This document shows, piece after piece, positions 18,240-27,101 of a DNA stretch of 64,000 bases. The DNA lies in assembly GCF_002236115.1 (NCBI RefSeq), contig NZ_NIWT01000004.1:620001-684000 (forward strand). Direction: 5' to 3'. The stretch is from Pseudomonas jessenii. GTDB taxonomy: Bacteria > Pseudomonadota > Gammaproteobacteria > Pseudomonadales > Pseudomonadaceae. The notes beneath the pieces were generated by a model, which was not told the origin of the DNA, did no database searches, and saw nothing but the letters and a program-made list of their open reading frames with translations. The position numbers and the translations under genes are program-made. Each line of letters begins with the position of its first letter. Position 1 is the stretch's first letter.

Positions 18240-20384
18240 ATGATCAGCACTGAACTCAAAACCACGATCCAGGGCGCCTACTCGCGTTTTCTCGAAGCCA
18301 AGAGCCTCAAGCCGCGCTACGGCCAACGCCTGATGATCGCCGAAGTCGCCAAGGTCCTGGGTGACATCGACACCGACGACGAAGGCCGGCGCAGTGGCGA
18401 CCCCGCAATTGTCGCGGTGGAAGCCGGCACCGGTACCGGCAAGACCGTGGCCTACAGCCTGGCGGCGATTCCCACGGCGAAGGCCGCCGGCAAGCGCCTG
18501 GTGATCGCGACGGCCACCGTGGCCCTGCAAGAGCAGATCGTCTACAAGGACTTGCCTGACCTGATGCGCAACAGCGGGCTGAATTTCAGCTTCGCCCTGG
18601 CCAAGGGGCGCGGGCGCTACATGTGCCTGTCCAAGCTCGACATGTTGCTCCAGGAAGGCCACGCGCAGACCGCCACCGCTCAGTTGTTCGAAGAAGAAGG
18701 TTTCAAGATCGAGGTCGACGAGGCCAGTCAGAAGCTGTTCACCAGCATGATCGAAAAACTCGCCGGCAATAAGTGGGACGGCGACCGCGACAGTTGGTCC
18801 ACCGCCCTGGAAGACGCCGACTGGGCGCGCCTGACCACCGACCACAGCCAGTGCACCAACCGTCATTGCCCGAACTTCGGCCAGTGCGCCTTCTACAAGG
18901 CCCGCGAAGGCATGGGCAAGGTCGACGTGATCGTCACTAACCACGACATGGTACTGGCCGACCTGGCCCTGGGCGGCGGCGCCGTGCTGCCGGACCCGCG
19001 CGACACCATCTACGTGTTTGACGAAGGCCATCACCTGCCGGACAAGGCCATCGGCCACTTCGCCCATTACACGCGCCTGCGCTCCACCGCCGACTGGCTG
19101 GAAACCACCGCCAAGAACCTCACCAAACTTCTGGCCCAGCACCCATTGCCGGGGGACCTGGGCAAGTTGATCGAGCAGGTGCCGGAACTGGCGCGGGAGA
19201 TCAAGACCCAGCAGCAGTTCATGTTCACCGCGTGCGAGCAGATTGCCGATTTCAAACCCGGCGAAGACGTCGAAGGCCGCGAGCGCCCGCGTCACCGATT
19301 CGTCGGCGGGGTGATTCCCGAGCACATGCGTGAAATGGGCATCGAGCTGAAGAAAGGCTTCGCACGGCTGACGGATTTGTTCACTCGCCTGACCGAGTTG
19401 CTCAAGGAAGGCATGGACGGCGAGGTCAACATTGGCATCGCCAGCAACCAGGCCGAGGAGTGGTATCCGCTGTTCGGCAGCTTGTTGTCGCGTTCTTCCG
19501 GCAACTGGGAGTTGTGGACCGCCTTCACCGTCGAAGACCCGGAAGACAACCCGCCCATGGCGCGCTGGCTGACCCTGGCCGAAAGCGGCTCGCTGTTCGA
19601 TATCGAGGTCAATGCAAGCCCCATCCTCGCGGCGGAAATGCTCCGGCGCAACCTGTGGAACGTGGCGTATGGCTGCCTGGTGACGTCGGCGACCTTGACG
19701 GCCCTCGGTACCTTCGACCGCTTTCGCATGCGCGCTGGCCTGCCGAAAAAAGCCGTGACCGCCGTGGTCCCAAGCCCCTTTCATCATGCCGACGCCGGTG
19801 TGTTGCGGGTGCCGAACCTGAACGCCGATCCCCGTGATGCAGCGGCGCATACCGCCGCGATCATTCGTGATTTGCCTGAGCTGGTCGAAGGCTCGCGGGG
19901 CACGCTGGTGCTGTTTTCCTCGCGCAAACAGATGCAGGACGTGTTCGACGGCCTGGACCGCGACTGGCGCAAGCAAGTGTTCATCCAGGGCAACCTGTCG
20001 AAACAGGAAACCCTGAACAAGCACAAGGCGCGGGTCGATGGCGGCGATTCCAGCGTGTTGTTCGGCCTGGCGAGCTTCGCCGAAGGGGTCGACTTGCCCG
20101 GCGCCTATTGCGAGCACGTGGTCATTGCCAAGATTCCTTTCTCGGTACCCGATGATCCGGTCGAAGCGGCGCTGGCCGAATGGATCGAAGCCAGGGGCGG
20201 TAATCCGTTCATGGAAATCTCCGTGCCGGACGCCTCGCTGAAACTGGTCCAGGCCTGCGGTCGCTTGCTGCGCACCGAAGAAGACCGCGGCACCATCACC
20301 TTGCTCGACCGGCGCCTGGTGACCCAGCGCTATGGCAAAGCCATCCTCAACGCGTTGCCGCCGTTCCGTCGAGAAATTTCCTGA
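18240..20384 (+). CDS. dinG: ATP-dependent DNA helicase DinG
   Basis: 714 residues, the normal size of DinG. This XPD-like superfamily 2 helicase unwinds 5' to 3' and resolves R-loops and other structures. Walker A is EAGTGTGKT at 61-69 and the DEAH-type box is VFDEGHH (DEGH at 261-264). All four iron-sulphur cluster cysteines are present: Cys129, Cys205, Cys210 and Cys216. Late motifs include FASFAEGVDLPG and QACGRLLRT (motif VI). It starts 99 bases after the divergent CopD-like gene. Confidence 0.95.
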   Translation: MISTELKTTIQGAYSRFLEAKSLKPRYGQRLMIAEVAKVLGDIDTDDEGRRSGDPAIVAVEAGTGTGKTVAYSLAAIPTAKAAGKRLVIATATVALQEQIVYKDLPDLMRNSGLNFSFALAKGRGRYMCLSKLDMLLQEGHAQTATAQLFEEEGFKIEVDEASQKLFTSMIEKLAGNKWDGDRDSWSTALEDADWARLTTDHSQCTNRHCPNFGQCAFYKAREGMGKVDVIVTNHDMVLADLALGGGAVLPDPRDTIYVFDEGHHLPDKAIGHFAHYTRLRSTADWLETTAKNLTKLLAQHPLPGDLGKLIEQVPELAREIKTQQQFMFTACEQIADFKPGEDVEGRERPRHRFVGGVIPEHMREMGIELKKGFARLTDLFTRLTELLKEGMDGEVNIGIASNQAEEWYPLFGSLLSRSSGNWELWTAFTVEDPEDNPPMARWLTLAESGSLFDIEVNASPILAAEMLRRNLWNVAYGCLVTSATLTALGTFDRFRMRAGLPKKAVTAVVPSPFHHADAGVLRVPNLNADPRDAAAHTAAIIRDLPELVEGSRGTLVLFSSRKQMQDVFDGLDRDWRKQVFIQGNLSKQETLNKHKARVDGGDSSVLFGLASFAEGVDLPGAYCEHVVIAKIPFSVPDDPVEAALAEWIEARGGNPFMEISVPDASLKLVQACGRLLRTEEDRGTITLLDRRLVTQRYGKAILNALPPFRREIS

Positions 20385-20480
20385 AGCACCGGTGGGCAGT
20401 TTTGCCCGCCGCGTTGTCTATCTCTCTGCCATCGCTTTTCCACTGGCCCATTGAAGGTCGTTAGGGAGAATTTCGTTCTC

Positions 20481-22973
20481 ATGATTTGCCGTTCGTTGCC
20501 TGCTGTTTTTGCCCTGCTGTTCGCAACTCCGCTGTTGGCCGCCCCCGCCAGCCAGCAGACGCTGTTCAACTTTGTGCGCCCCGCCGACGTGGTCCAAGTG
20601 GCGACTCAGGACGCCAGCCTGCCGCAATCCAACGCCGAGCAAACCCCCGAGGGCGAAGTGCTGCGCCGGGTGACGTTCAACCCGGTCGCCCGGCCGACGT
20701 TGCGCCTGACCCCGCAAAGCGGCGCCTGGGACTGGTCGCAGTCGGGCGTCATGAGCCTGCGGATCCAGAGCGCCATGAACTGGGCCTTGACCCTGTACGT
20801 GACCATCCAGAGCAACGACGGCAAGACACTGGTCAGCCGTGTCGATCTGCCGGCGGGGCCTGCGCAAACCCTGTTGGTGCCTTTGCAGGCGACATCACCG
20901 CTGAGCCAGGGCATGAAGGCTGGCCCGCCGATGCCGATGACCGTTGAGGGGCAGCGAGTGTTGCTGGCCAGCAGCGCCGGTGAGCTGGATCGCAGCCGGG
21001 TGGTGTCGGTGAGCCTGTCGATGGACCAGCCCAAAGCCGCGCAAAGCATCCTGCTGGAGCGCTTTGGTGTGCAGGACGGTGAGTCGATAACCCAAGCCGT
21101 GTATGGCGGGTTGGTGGATGCCTACGGCCAGTCGACCCGAAACAAATGGCCGGAAAAAATCAGCAGTGACGAACAACTGAAAAGCGCCGCCAGCAAGGAG
21201 CAGCAGCAACTGAAAACCTGGCTGGCCGAGCGCGAGAAGTCCTCCCTGGACAAGTTCGGTGGTTTGACCAAAGGCCCGTCCTTCAAGGCCAGTGGCTTTT
21301 TCCGCACCGAGAAACGCGATGGACGCTGGTATCTGGTGACGCCGCAAGGCCATCCGTTTTATTCGCTCGGGGTTAACACCGTCGCTGCAGACGTCAACCC
21401 GACCTACGTTGCCGGTCGTGAGTGGATGTTCGAATCCCTGCCCAAAGCAGATGACGCACTCGCCAGCCACTACGGCGAAGGCGACAACCGCGGCGGCAAC
21501 GGTGCCGATCAAGGGCGTGGCTACAATGCCGGTCGCTGGTACGACTTCTACGGTGCCAACCTGCAACGCCTGTATGGCGACCCGTGTGTGAAGGGCAGCG
21601 ATACCAAGGCGGGCGTCGCCGCGGCGGCCAAGGCGGATGCAGTTGAGGCGACCGCGGCCAAGGCGGCGGAGCAACCTGTAGTGCCAGCAACTGCCGAGTC
21701 TGGTGTCGCCGAAGCGGCCAGGACTGAAGTGACGGTAGCGAAATCGGCCGAGCAAAAAACCGCCGAACCGTGCAAGCCGCTGTTCGACGAGCAGCGTTGG
21801 GCCAGTCACACCCTTGATCGCTTGCAGGCCTGGGGCTTCAACACCATTGGCAACTGGAGCGCATCCGTATTGGGCGACGCTGATCGCGTGCCCTACACCT
21901 TGCCGCTGGCGATCGTCGGCGACTACGCCAGCATCAGCACCGGTACCGACTGGTGGGGCGGCATGCCCGACCCCTTCGACCCGCGTTTCGCCATGGCCAC
22001 CGAACGTGCCGTGGCCATTGCCACCCGCGATCATCGTGACGATCCGTGGTTGATCGGTTACTACGCCGACAACGAACTGGCCTGGGCCGGTCCCGGGGAT
22101 GACCCGAAAGCCCGGTATGCCTTGGCCTACGGCACCTTGAAAATGACCACCGACGTGCCGGCCAAGCGCGCATTCCTCAAGCAGCTGCGTGACAAGTACC
22201 GCAATCAGGCTGGCTTGTCGAAAGCCTGGGGCATCGATCTGGCGGCCTGGGAACTGATGGAAGATCCGGGATTCGTGCCGCCGTTGCCAAGCGCCGAGCA
22301 CCCGGAAATCGAAGCCGACTTCAAATACTTCCAGAAGGTCTTTGCCGACACTTACTTCAAGACCATCTCCGACTCGCTCAAGTGGCACGCACCGAACCAG
22401 CTATTGCTCGGCGGCCGTTTCGCCATCAGCACGCCGGAGGCCGTGGAGTCCTGCGCCCAGTATTGCGACGTGTTGAGCTTCAACATGTACACCTTGCAAC
22501 CCCAGGATGGTTACGACTTCGCCAGGCTGCGCAGTCTCGACAAACCGGTACTGATCACCGAGTTCAATTTCGGCTCGGCTGATCGTGGCCCGTTCTGGGG
22601 TGGTGTTACGCCTTTGGTGAAGGAGGAAGACCGCGGTCCGGCGTACGCCAACTTCCTCAAGCAGGCATTGAGCGAGCCGTCGATTGTTGGCGTGCATTGG
22701 TTCCAGTACATCGATCAACCGGTCACCGGGCGCCTGCTTGATGGCGAAAACGGTCACTTCGGGTTGGTGGGCATCACTGATCTGCCGTTCCAGGGGTTTG
22801 TCGACAGCGTGCGCAAGAGCAACCTGGCGACAGTCGAGCAATTGGGCAAAGAGGCCGAGAAGGCTGCGGCCGCCGCCGACAAAGCCAGCCACGACGCCGA
22901 GGGCGGCCGCAAGGCCGACGCCGGCAAGGGGCCGGGGAAGGGTGCTGGCGGGCACTCCGGCAAAGGCCATTAA
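20481..22973 (+). CDS. Clan-A glycoside-hydrolase-like (agarase/GH42-like) secreted protein
   Basis: 830 residues from ATG 20481 with GGGAGAA upstream; a TTG at 20451 is a weaker start. A signal peptide (to about LLAAPA) is followed by a beta domain (residues 20-200) and a (beta/alpha)8-type catalytic part. Candidate acid/base Glu532 lies in GYYADNELAW and nucleophile Glu694 in PVLITEFNFG, the usual clan-A pair. An Ala/Lys/Glu-rich insert (about 372-435) between two cysteines interrupts the catalytic domain. The C-terminus is a low-complexity Lys/Gly tail. The substrate is unknown; an exopolysaccharide is possible. Confidence 0.72.
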   Translation: MICRSLPAVFALLFATPLLAAPASQQTLFNFVRPADVVQVATQDASLPQSNAEQTPEGEVLRRVTFNPVARPTLRLTPQSGAWDWSQSGVMSLRIQSAMNWALTLYVTIQSNDGKTLVSRVDLPAGPAQTLLVPLQATSPLSQGMKAGPPMPMTVEGQRVLLASSAGELDRSRVVSVSLSMDQPKAAQSILLERFGVQDGESITQAVYGGLVDAYGQSTRNKWPEKISSDEQLKSAASKEQQQLKTWLAEREKSSLDKFGGLTKGPSFKASGFFRTEKRDGRWYLVTPQGHPFYSLGVNTVAADVNPTYVAGREWMFESLPKADDALASHYGEGDNRGGNGADQGRGYNAGRWYDFYGANLQRLYGDPCVKGSDTKAGVAAAAKADAVEATAAKAAEQPVVPATAESGVAEAARTEVTVAKSAEQKTAEPCKPLFDEQRWASHTLDRLQAWGFNTIGNWSASVLGDADRVPYTLPLAIVGDYASISTGTDWWGGMPDPFDPRFAMATERAVAIATRDHRDDPWLIGYYADNELAWAGPGDDPKARYALAYGTLKMTTDVPAKRAFLKQLRDKYRNQAGLSKAWGIDLAAWELMEDPGFVPPLPSAEHPEIEADFKYFQKVFADTYFKTISDSLKWHAPNQLLLGGRFAISTPEAVESCAQYCDVLSFNMYTLQPQDGYDFARLRSLDKPVLITEFNFGSADRGPFWGGVTPLVKEEDRGPAYANFLKQALSEPSIVGVHWFQYIDQPVTGRLLDGENGHFGLVGITDLPFQGFVDSVRKSNLATVEQLGKEAEKAAAAADKASHDAEGGRKADAGKGPGKGAGGHSGKGH

Positions 22974-22985
22974 AAGCTGAAACTC

Positions 22986-23097
22986 TGTGGCGAGGGGCTT
23001 GCCCCCGTTGGGTTGCGTAGCAACACCAAAATCTCGGCAACGGCCGAAAAATTTGGGAGCACTACGCACTCCAACGGGGGCAAGCCCCCTCGCCACA
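22986..23097. repeat. Inverted repeat pair of the TGTGGCGAGGGG class
   Basis: TGTGGCGAGGGGCTTGCCCCC at the left and its near complement GGGGGCAAGCCCCCTCGCCACA at the right form a cruciform-capable pair of about 112 bp, with a second inner complementarity CCGTTGG/CCAACGG. This is a second repeat class, different from the GCGAGCAAGC type. Confidence 0.8.
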
Positions 23098-23185
23098 ACC
23101 GCCCGGCCCAATCCTGTTCCCAAAACCCTCAAGGGCTGGAACAATGCCCGCCACTTTGTAGAGCGTTAATCCGGGGGAGTTGCGG

Positions 23186-24331
23186 GTGCAGATTCAGGGT
23201 CATTACGAGCTTAAGTTCGAAGCGGTGCGAGAGGCGTTCGCGGCGCTGTTCGACGATCCCCAGGAACGTGGCGCAGCGTTGTGCATTCAGGTCGGCGGCG
23301 AAACCGTCCTCGATCTGTGGGCCGGCACTGCCGACAAGGACGGGACCGAGGCCTGGCACAGCGACACTATCGCCAATCTGTTCTCCTGCACCAAGACCTT
23401 TACCGCTGTCACCGCGCTGCAATTGGTGGCCGAAGGCAAGCTGCAACTGGATGCCCCGGTCGCGCGCTACTGGCCCGAATTTGCCGCTGCCGGCAAAGAG
23501 TCCGTCACCTTGCGTCAACTGCTCTGCCATCAGGCCGGCCTTCCGGCATTGCGCGAGTTACTGGCCCCCGAAGCCCTTTACGACTGGCAAACCATGGTCG
23601 ACGCCCTGGCCGCCGAAACGCCGTGGTGGACGCCGGGCGAAGGCCACGGTTACGCGGCGATCACCTATGGCTGGCTGATCGGCGAATTGCTGCGCCGTGC
23701 CGACGGTCGTGGGCCGGGTGAATCCATTGTCGCGCGGGTCGCCAAACCGTTGGGGCTGGACTTCCATGTGGGCTTGGCCGACGAAGAGTTCCATCGCGTG
23801 GCCCACATTGCGCGGGGCAAGGGCAATGTCGGCGATGCCGCCGCCCAGCGCCTGCTGCAAGTGACCATGCGTGAGCCAGCGGCCATGACGACCCGGGCGT
23901 TCACCAACCCTCCGTCGATCATGACCAGCACCAACAAGCCCGAGTGGCGACGCATGCAACAGCCGGCCGCCAATGGCCATGGCAATGCCCGCAGCCTGGC
24001 CGGGTTCTATGCCGGCCTGCTCGACGGCAGCCTGCTGGAAAGCGAAATGCTCGATGAACTGACCCGCGAGCACAGCCTCGGCGAGGACAAGACTTTACTG
24101 ACCCGGACCCGTTTCGGTCTGGGCTGCATGCTCGATCAACCGGACGTTGCCAATGCCACCTTCGGCCTTGGCCCGCGGGCGTTCGGTCATCCGGGTGCCG
24201 GCGGCTCCATCGGTTTTGCCGACCCGGAGCACGACGTGGCTTTCGGATTTGTGACAAATACCCTGGGGCCGTACGTCTTGATGGACCCGCGTGCGCAAAA
24301 GCTTGTGCGGGCTCTGGCCACTTGTCTGTAA
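23186..24331 (+). CDS. Serine hydrolase of the beta-lactamase/EstB esterase family
   Basis: 381 residues from GTG 23186, with GGGGGAG six bases upstream; TTG 23180 is the alternative. The nucleophile motif S-x-x-K appears as LFSCTKTF and the Tyr motif as YAAITYGW. A third motif HPGAGGSIGF takes the place of KTG, as in family VIII esterases. No signal peptide is seen, so it is likely cytoplasmic. It probably hydrolyses esters and not beta-lactams; substrate unknown. Confidence 0.85.
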   Translation: MQIQGHYELKFEAVREAFAALFDDPQERGAALCIQVGGETVLDLWAGTADKDGTEAWHSDTIANLFSCTKTFTAVTALQLVAEGKLQLDAPVARYWPEFAAAGKESVTLRQLLCHQAGLPALRELLAPEALYDWQTMVDALAAETPWWTPGEGHGYAAITYGWLIGELLRRADGRGPGESIVARVAKPLGLDFHVGLADEEFHRVAHIARGKGNVGDAAAQRLLQVTMREPAAMTTRAFTNPPSIMTSTNKPEWRRMQQPAANGHGNARSLAGFYAGLLDGSLLESEMLDELTREHSLGEDKTLLTRTRFGLGCMLDQPDVANATFGLGPRAFGHPGAGGSIGFADPEHDVAFGFVTNTLGPYVLMDPRAQKLVRALATCL

Positions 24332-24339
24332 AAACGGCT

Positions 24340-24369
24340 ATCGGGTTCCAGGGCTGGAACCCGATAACC
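24340..24369 (+). terminator. Terminator after the EstB-like gene
   Basis: ATCGGGTTCC and GGAACCCGAT form a perfect 10-bp stem with loop AGGGCT (stem 24340-24349 and 24356-24365), followed by AACCTTTT. Confidence 0.7.
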
Positions 24370-24444
24370 TTTTCAGTTTCAAAGTGTTTGTTTATACCGG
24401 CCAATGCGGCCTGATTTTTTTGACTTCATTCTTGTGGATATCCA

Positions 24445-25452
24445 ATGTCATCCAATAAAACCCTCGCCTTGGCCCTGTGCTTCGCTATTACCGGTTGCGC
24501 ACAGACTCCACAGAAAGACGTGACGGCACCTGTCGCCAAGACTGAAAGCGGCAGCCACTGGTACTGGCCGTTCAGTTCCGACGACAGTGCCGGCAAGCCT
24601 GTGGTCAAGCCGGAGGTGAAACCTGAAGTCAAACCGGTTGCGGTGGCCAAGGCCGGAACCGATAGCGGCAGCAAGTGGTACTGGCCGTTCGGCGGTAGCG
24701 AGCAGAGCACCGCCAAGGCTGTGCCGATGCCCGACCCGAAAGTCACCCAGGCCTGGCTTGACGACTATGAACCGCGTCTGCGGGAGGCGGTCAAGGGCAG
24801 CAACATGCAACTCGAGCGCCGCGAAAACGTGCTGGTGGTGACTGCGCCGGTCGAAGGCTCGTTCAACCCTGATCGTCCGGCCATGCTGCTGCCGGTCACG
24901 CTCGGTCCGTTCACCCGCGTTGCCAAGATCCTTGAAGCCGATCCAAAGACCGCTGTGTTGATCCTCGGCCACAGCGATACGTCCGGCGCTGTGCCTGCCA
25001 ACGTCAAACTGAGCCAGGAACGTGCCCAGGCCGTTGCGGCGATTTTCCGTCTCAGTGGTTTGCAGCGTGATCGCTTGATGCTGCGTGGCCTGGGCGGTGA
25101 TGCGCCGCGTGCCGCCAACGACAGCGTGCAAGGTCGTGCGTTGAACCGTCGCGTGGAACTGCTGGTGACCCCGCAAAACACCATGGTCGCGCTGCTGAGC
25201 AAGTACAACATGCCGGCTCCAGCCCCGGTAAGCATGGTTGCTGCCGCGGACGCCAAGCCGGTCGCCAAGCCTGTGACACCGGCCCCTGCGACTAAAAAGG
25301 CTGCGGTTCCAGCGGTGAAAAAAGCTCCGGTGAAAAAAGCCCCGGCCAAGAAAACACCTGCGAAAACCGCAACGCCGGCAAAAAAGACCACGCCAGCCAA
25401 AGCCTCGACGGCTGACAAGAAAGTCGCCGCCACTGATACTGCAAAGCAGTGA
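24445..25452 (+). CDS. OmpA-family lipoprotein with basic Lys/Ala/Pro tail
   Basis: 335 residues. The lipobox is FAITGC (Cys18). A linker holds two copies of a SGS-x-WYWPF motif (SGSHWYWPFSSDD and SGSKWYWPFGGSE) joined by KPEVKPEVKP. The OmpA domain covers about 130-250 with LILGHSDTSGAVPANVKLSQERA and ALNRRVELLV. The last 70 residues are AlgP/histone H1-like repeats (KKAPVKKAPAKKTPAKTA). Such a tail on an outer-membrane lipoprotein is unusual; it may bind anionic polymers, which is inference. It is 24 bases from pdxH, so co-transcription is possible. Confidence 0.82.
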   Translation: MSSNKTLALALCFAITGCAQTPQKDVTAPVAKTESGSHWYWPFSSDDSAGKPVVKPEVKPEVKPVAVAKAGTDSGSKWYWPFGGSEQSTAKAVPMPDPKVTQAWLDDYEPRLREAVKGSNMQLERRENVLVVTAPVEGSFNPDRPAMLLPVTLGPFTRVAKILEADPKTAVLILGHSDTSGAVPANVKLSQERAQAVAAIFRLSGLQRDRLMLRGLGGDAPRAANDSVQGRALNRRVELLVTPQNTMVALLSKYNMPAPAPVSMVAAADAKPVAKPVTPAPATKKAAVPAVKKAPVKKAPAKKTPAKTATPAKKTTPAKASTADKKVAATDTAKQ

Positions 25453-25476
25453 TTCGTTAACCAAAAGGAATGCGCC

Positions 25477-26124
25477 ATGACCCAGGGCCTGGCTGATATG
25501 CGTCGTGACTACACCCGTGATGGCTTGACCGAGGCACAAGCCCCGGCCGAGCCGTTTGCGTTGTTCCACCAATGGTTCGCCGACGCGGTGAAAACCGAAC
25601 AGGTCCCGGTGGAAGCCAACGCCATGACCCTGGCCACCGTTGACCAGGACGGTCGACCGCACTGTCGCATTCTGTTGCTCAAGGGCCTGGACGAACTGGG
25701 CTTCACCTTTTTCACCAACTACGAAAGCGCCAAGGGCCAGCATCTGGCCGCGAATCCGTTCGCGGCCATGACGTTTTTCTGGCCGGCGCTCGAGCGTCAG
25801 GTGCGCATCGAAGGGCGGGTGGTGAAGGTGACGCCTGAAGAGTCCGACGCCTACTATCAGGTTCGTCCACTGGGCAGTCGCCTGGGAGCCTGGGCGTCGC
25901 CGCAGAGCCAGGTAATCGCCGATCGTAGCGAGCTCGAAGCGCTGCTCAAGGACACCGAGCAACGTTTCAGCGACACCCAGCCCCATTGCCCGGAACACTG
26001 GGGTGGTTATCGCCTGCTGCCGGAACGCATCGAATTCTGGCAGGGTCGCCCAAGCCGCCTGCACGACCGCCTCAATTACCGCCAGCAGGGCGCCGACTGG
26101 ATTCTTGAACGTCTGGCACCCTGA
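25477..26124 (+). CDS. pdxH: Pyridoxamine 5'-phosphate oxidase
   Basis: 215 residues, standard size. The FMN enzyme oxidises pyridoxamine or pyridoxine phosphate to PLP. Family motifs: [23 protein letters not shown] (FMN site), [17 protein letters not shown], and the C-terminal signature region [13 protein letters not shown]. An AAAGGAA ribosome site lies just upstream of ATG 25477. Confidence 0.97.
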   Translation: MTQGLADMRRDYTRDGLTEAQAPAEPFALFHQWFADAVKTEQVPVEANAMTLATVDQDGRPHCRILLLKGLDELGFTFFTNYESAKGQHLAANPFAAMTFFWPALERQVRIEGRVVKVTPEESDAYYQVRPLGSRLGAWASPQSQVIADRSELEALLKDTEQRFSDTQPHCPEHWGGYRLLPERIEFWQGRPSRLHDRLNYRQQGADWILERLAP

Positions 26125-26129
26125 GCAGT

Positions 26130-26366
26130 CTACCGATCGGGATAGCCTGCCGCAGCGGCCTCCAGCCACTTCGGCAGGTCTCGACGCTTGATCTTCTGCG
26201 CCTGAGCACTCGCCAATCGTTCGAGCATGAAGGCTTTTTTCTGCTCGTCCTTGCCCGCCAGCGCTAGCGCCAGGTCGCGGTCCATCCAGCGTTTGATCCG
26301 CACGTACAGCCACCAATGGAAGTACAAACCGGCAACAGTCGTGACGACGATGATAAAGTAATCCAT
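26130..26366 (-). CDS. Small membrane-anchored hypothetical protein
   Basis: 78 residues: one N-terminal hydrophobic helix (MDYFIIVVTTVAGLYFHWWLYV) followed by a basic amphipathic tail (RIKRWMDRDLALAL, KKAFMLERLASAQAQKIKRRD). It is convergent with pdxH with a five-base gap. No family recognised; the membrane helix and codon use support a real gene. Confidence 0.65.
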   Translation of the reverse strand: MDYFIIVVTTVAGLYFHWWLYVRIKRWMDRDLALALAGKDEQKKAFMLERLASAQAQKIKRRDLPKWLEAAAAGYPDR

Positions 26367-26531
26367 GGAAATCCTTGGCCAGTGGGGCGGCTTTGCGAAT
26401 TTGCCGCTACTGTGTGAGTTCGTGGAAGCGCCTTAACGGAGCCTGAATCAAACCAATTTTACCCGGGCGATGCCGTGACAGGCGTCAAGCAGCGGAGTTT
26501 AATGAACAACTGTTTTTTTGGAGTTGATGCT

Positions 26532-26996
26532 ATGCGTAAGTCTGTTCTGCTGGTTGCTTCCTTTTCCACGATGGCGATGTTGCTCACTGGTTGCCAATCG
26601 AGCCTGACCGGTGACTCCTACTCCCGTGACGAGGCGCGTCGCGTGCAGACCGTTCGCATGGGCACCATCGAAGCATTGCGCCCGGTGAAAATCGAAGGCA
26701 CCAAAACCCCGATCGGCGGCGCTGCAGGTGCAGTGGTCGGCGGCGTTGGCGGCAGTGCCATCGGTGGCGGCAAAGGCAGCGTCGTTGCAGCGGTTATTGG
26801 TGCCGTGGCCGGTGGCCTGCTCGGTTCAGCCGCTGAAGAAGGCCTGACCCGCACCCAGGGTGTGGAAATCACCGTGCGCGAAGACGATGGCAGCATGCGC
26901 GCCTACGTTCAGGAAGTTCAGCCGAACGAAGTGTTCCGTGTTGGCGAACGTGTGCGCATCGCAAGTGTGAATGGCACCAGCCGCGTTTCGCACTAA
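26532..26996 (+). CDS. Glycine-zipper 2TM lipoprotein (SlyB-like)
   Basis: 154 residues from ATG 26532 with GGAG upstream. The lipobox is LLTGC (Cys20). The centre is a glycine zipper: GGAAGAVVGGVGG, then GGGKGSVVAAVIGAV and GGLLGSAAEEG. The C-terminal part is a small beta domain (VEITVREDDGSMRAY). The SlyB/PcpL family sits in the outer membrane and helps envelope stability. It is followed by a very strong palindromic terminator. Confidence 0.87.
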   Translation: MRKSVLLVASFSTMAMLLTGCQSSLTGDSYSRDEARRVQTVRMGTIEALRPVKIEGTKTPIGGAAGAVVGGVGGSAIGGGKGSVVAAVIGAVAGGLLGSAAEEGLTRTQGVEITVREDDGSMRAYVQEVQPNEVFRVGERVRIASVNGTSRVSH

Positions 26997-27003
26997 GCGC
27001 AAA

Positions 27004-27067
27004 CACCTGCTGAAAAACAAAAAACCCGATCAGGTGACTGATCGGGTTTTTTGTTTTTCAGCAGGTG
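27004..27067. terminator. Bidirectional terminator, perfect 30-bp palindrome
   Basis: Two perfectly complementary 30-base arms (27004-27033 and 27038-27067) surround the loop GTGA. The stem contains an A-run on the left and a T-run on the right, so it can stop the lipoprotein gene from the left and nhaA from the right. Confidence 0.85.
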
Positions 27068-27101
27068 AGTCCTGATTGATGCCGGCCGTTATGGCGGTTT
27101 A

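Noticed and set aside
18210-20117. 635-codon reverse open frame
   Set aside because: It is antisense to dinG, whose motifs are complete. The composition (AGQ, HRR runs) is that of a shadow.
20895-22388. 497-codon reverse open frame
   Set aside because: It is antisense to the glycoside-hydrolase-like gene, which has a signal peptide and catalytic residues.
24448-26316. 622-codon reverse open frame
   Set aside because: It covers the OmpA-like gene and pdxH on the other strand and shows no family features.
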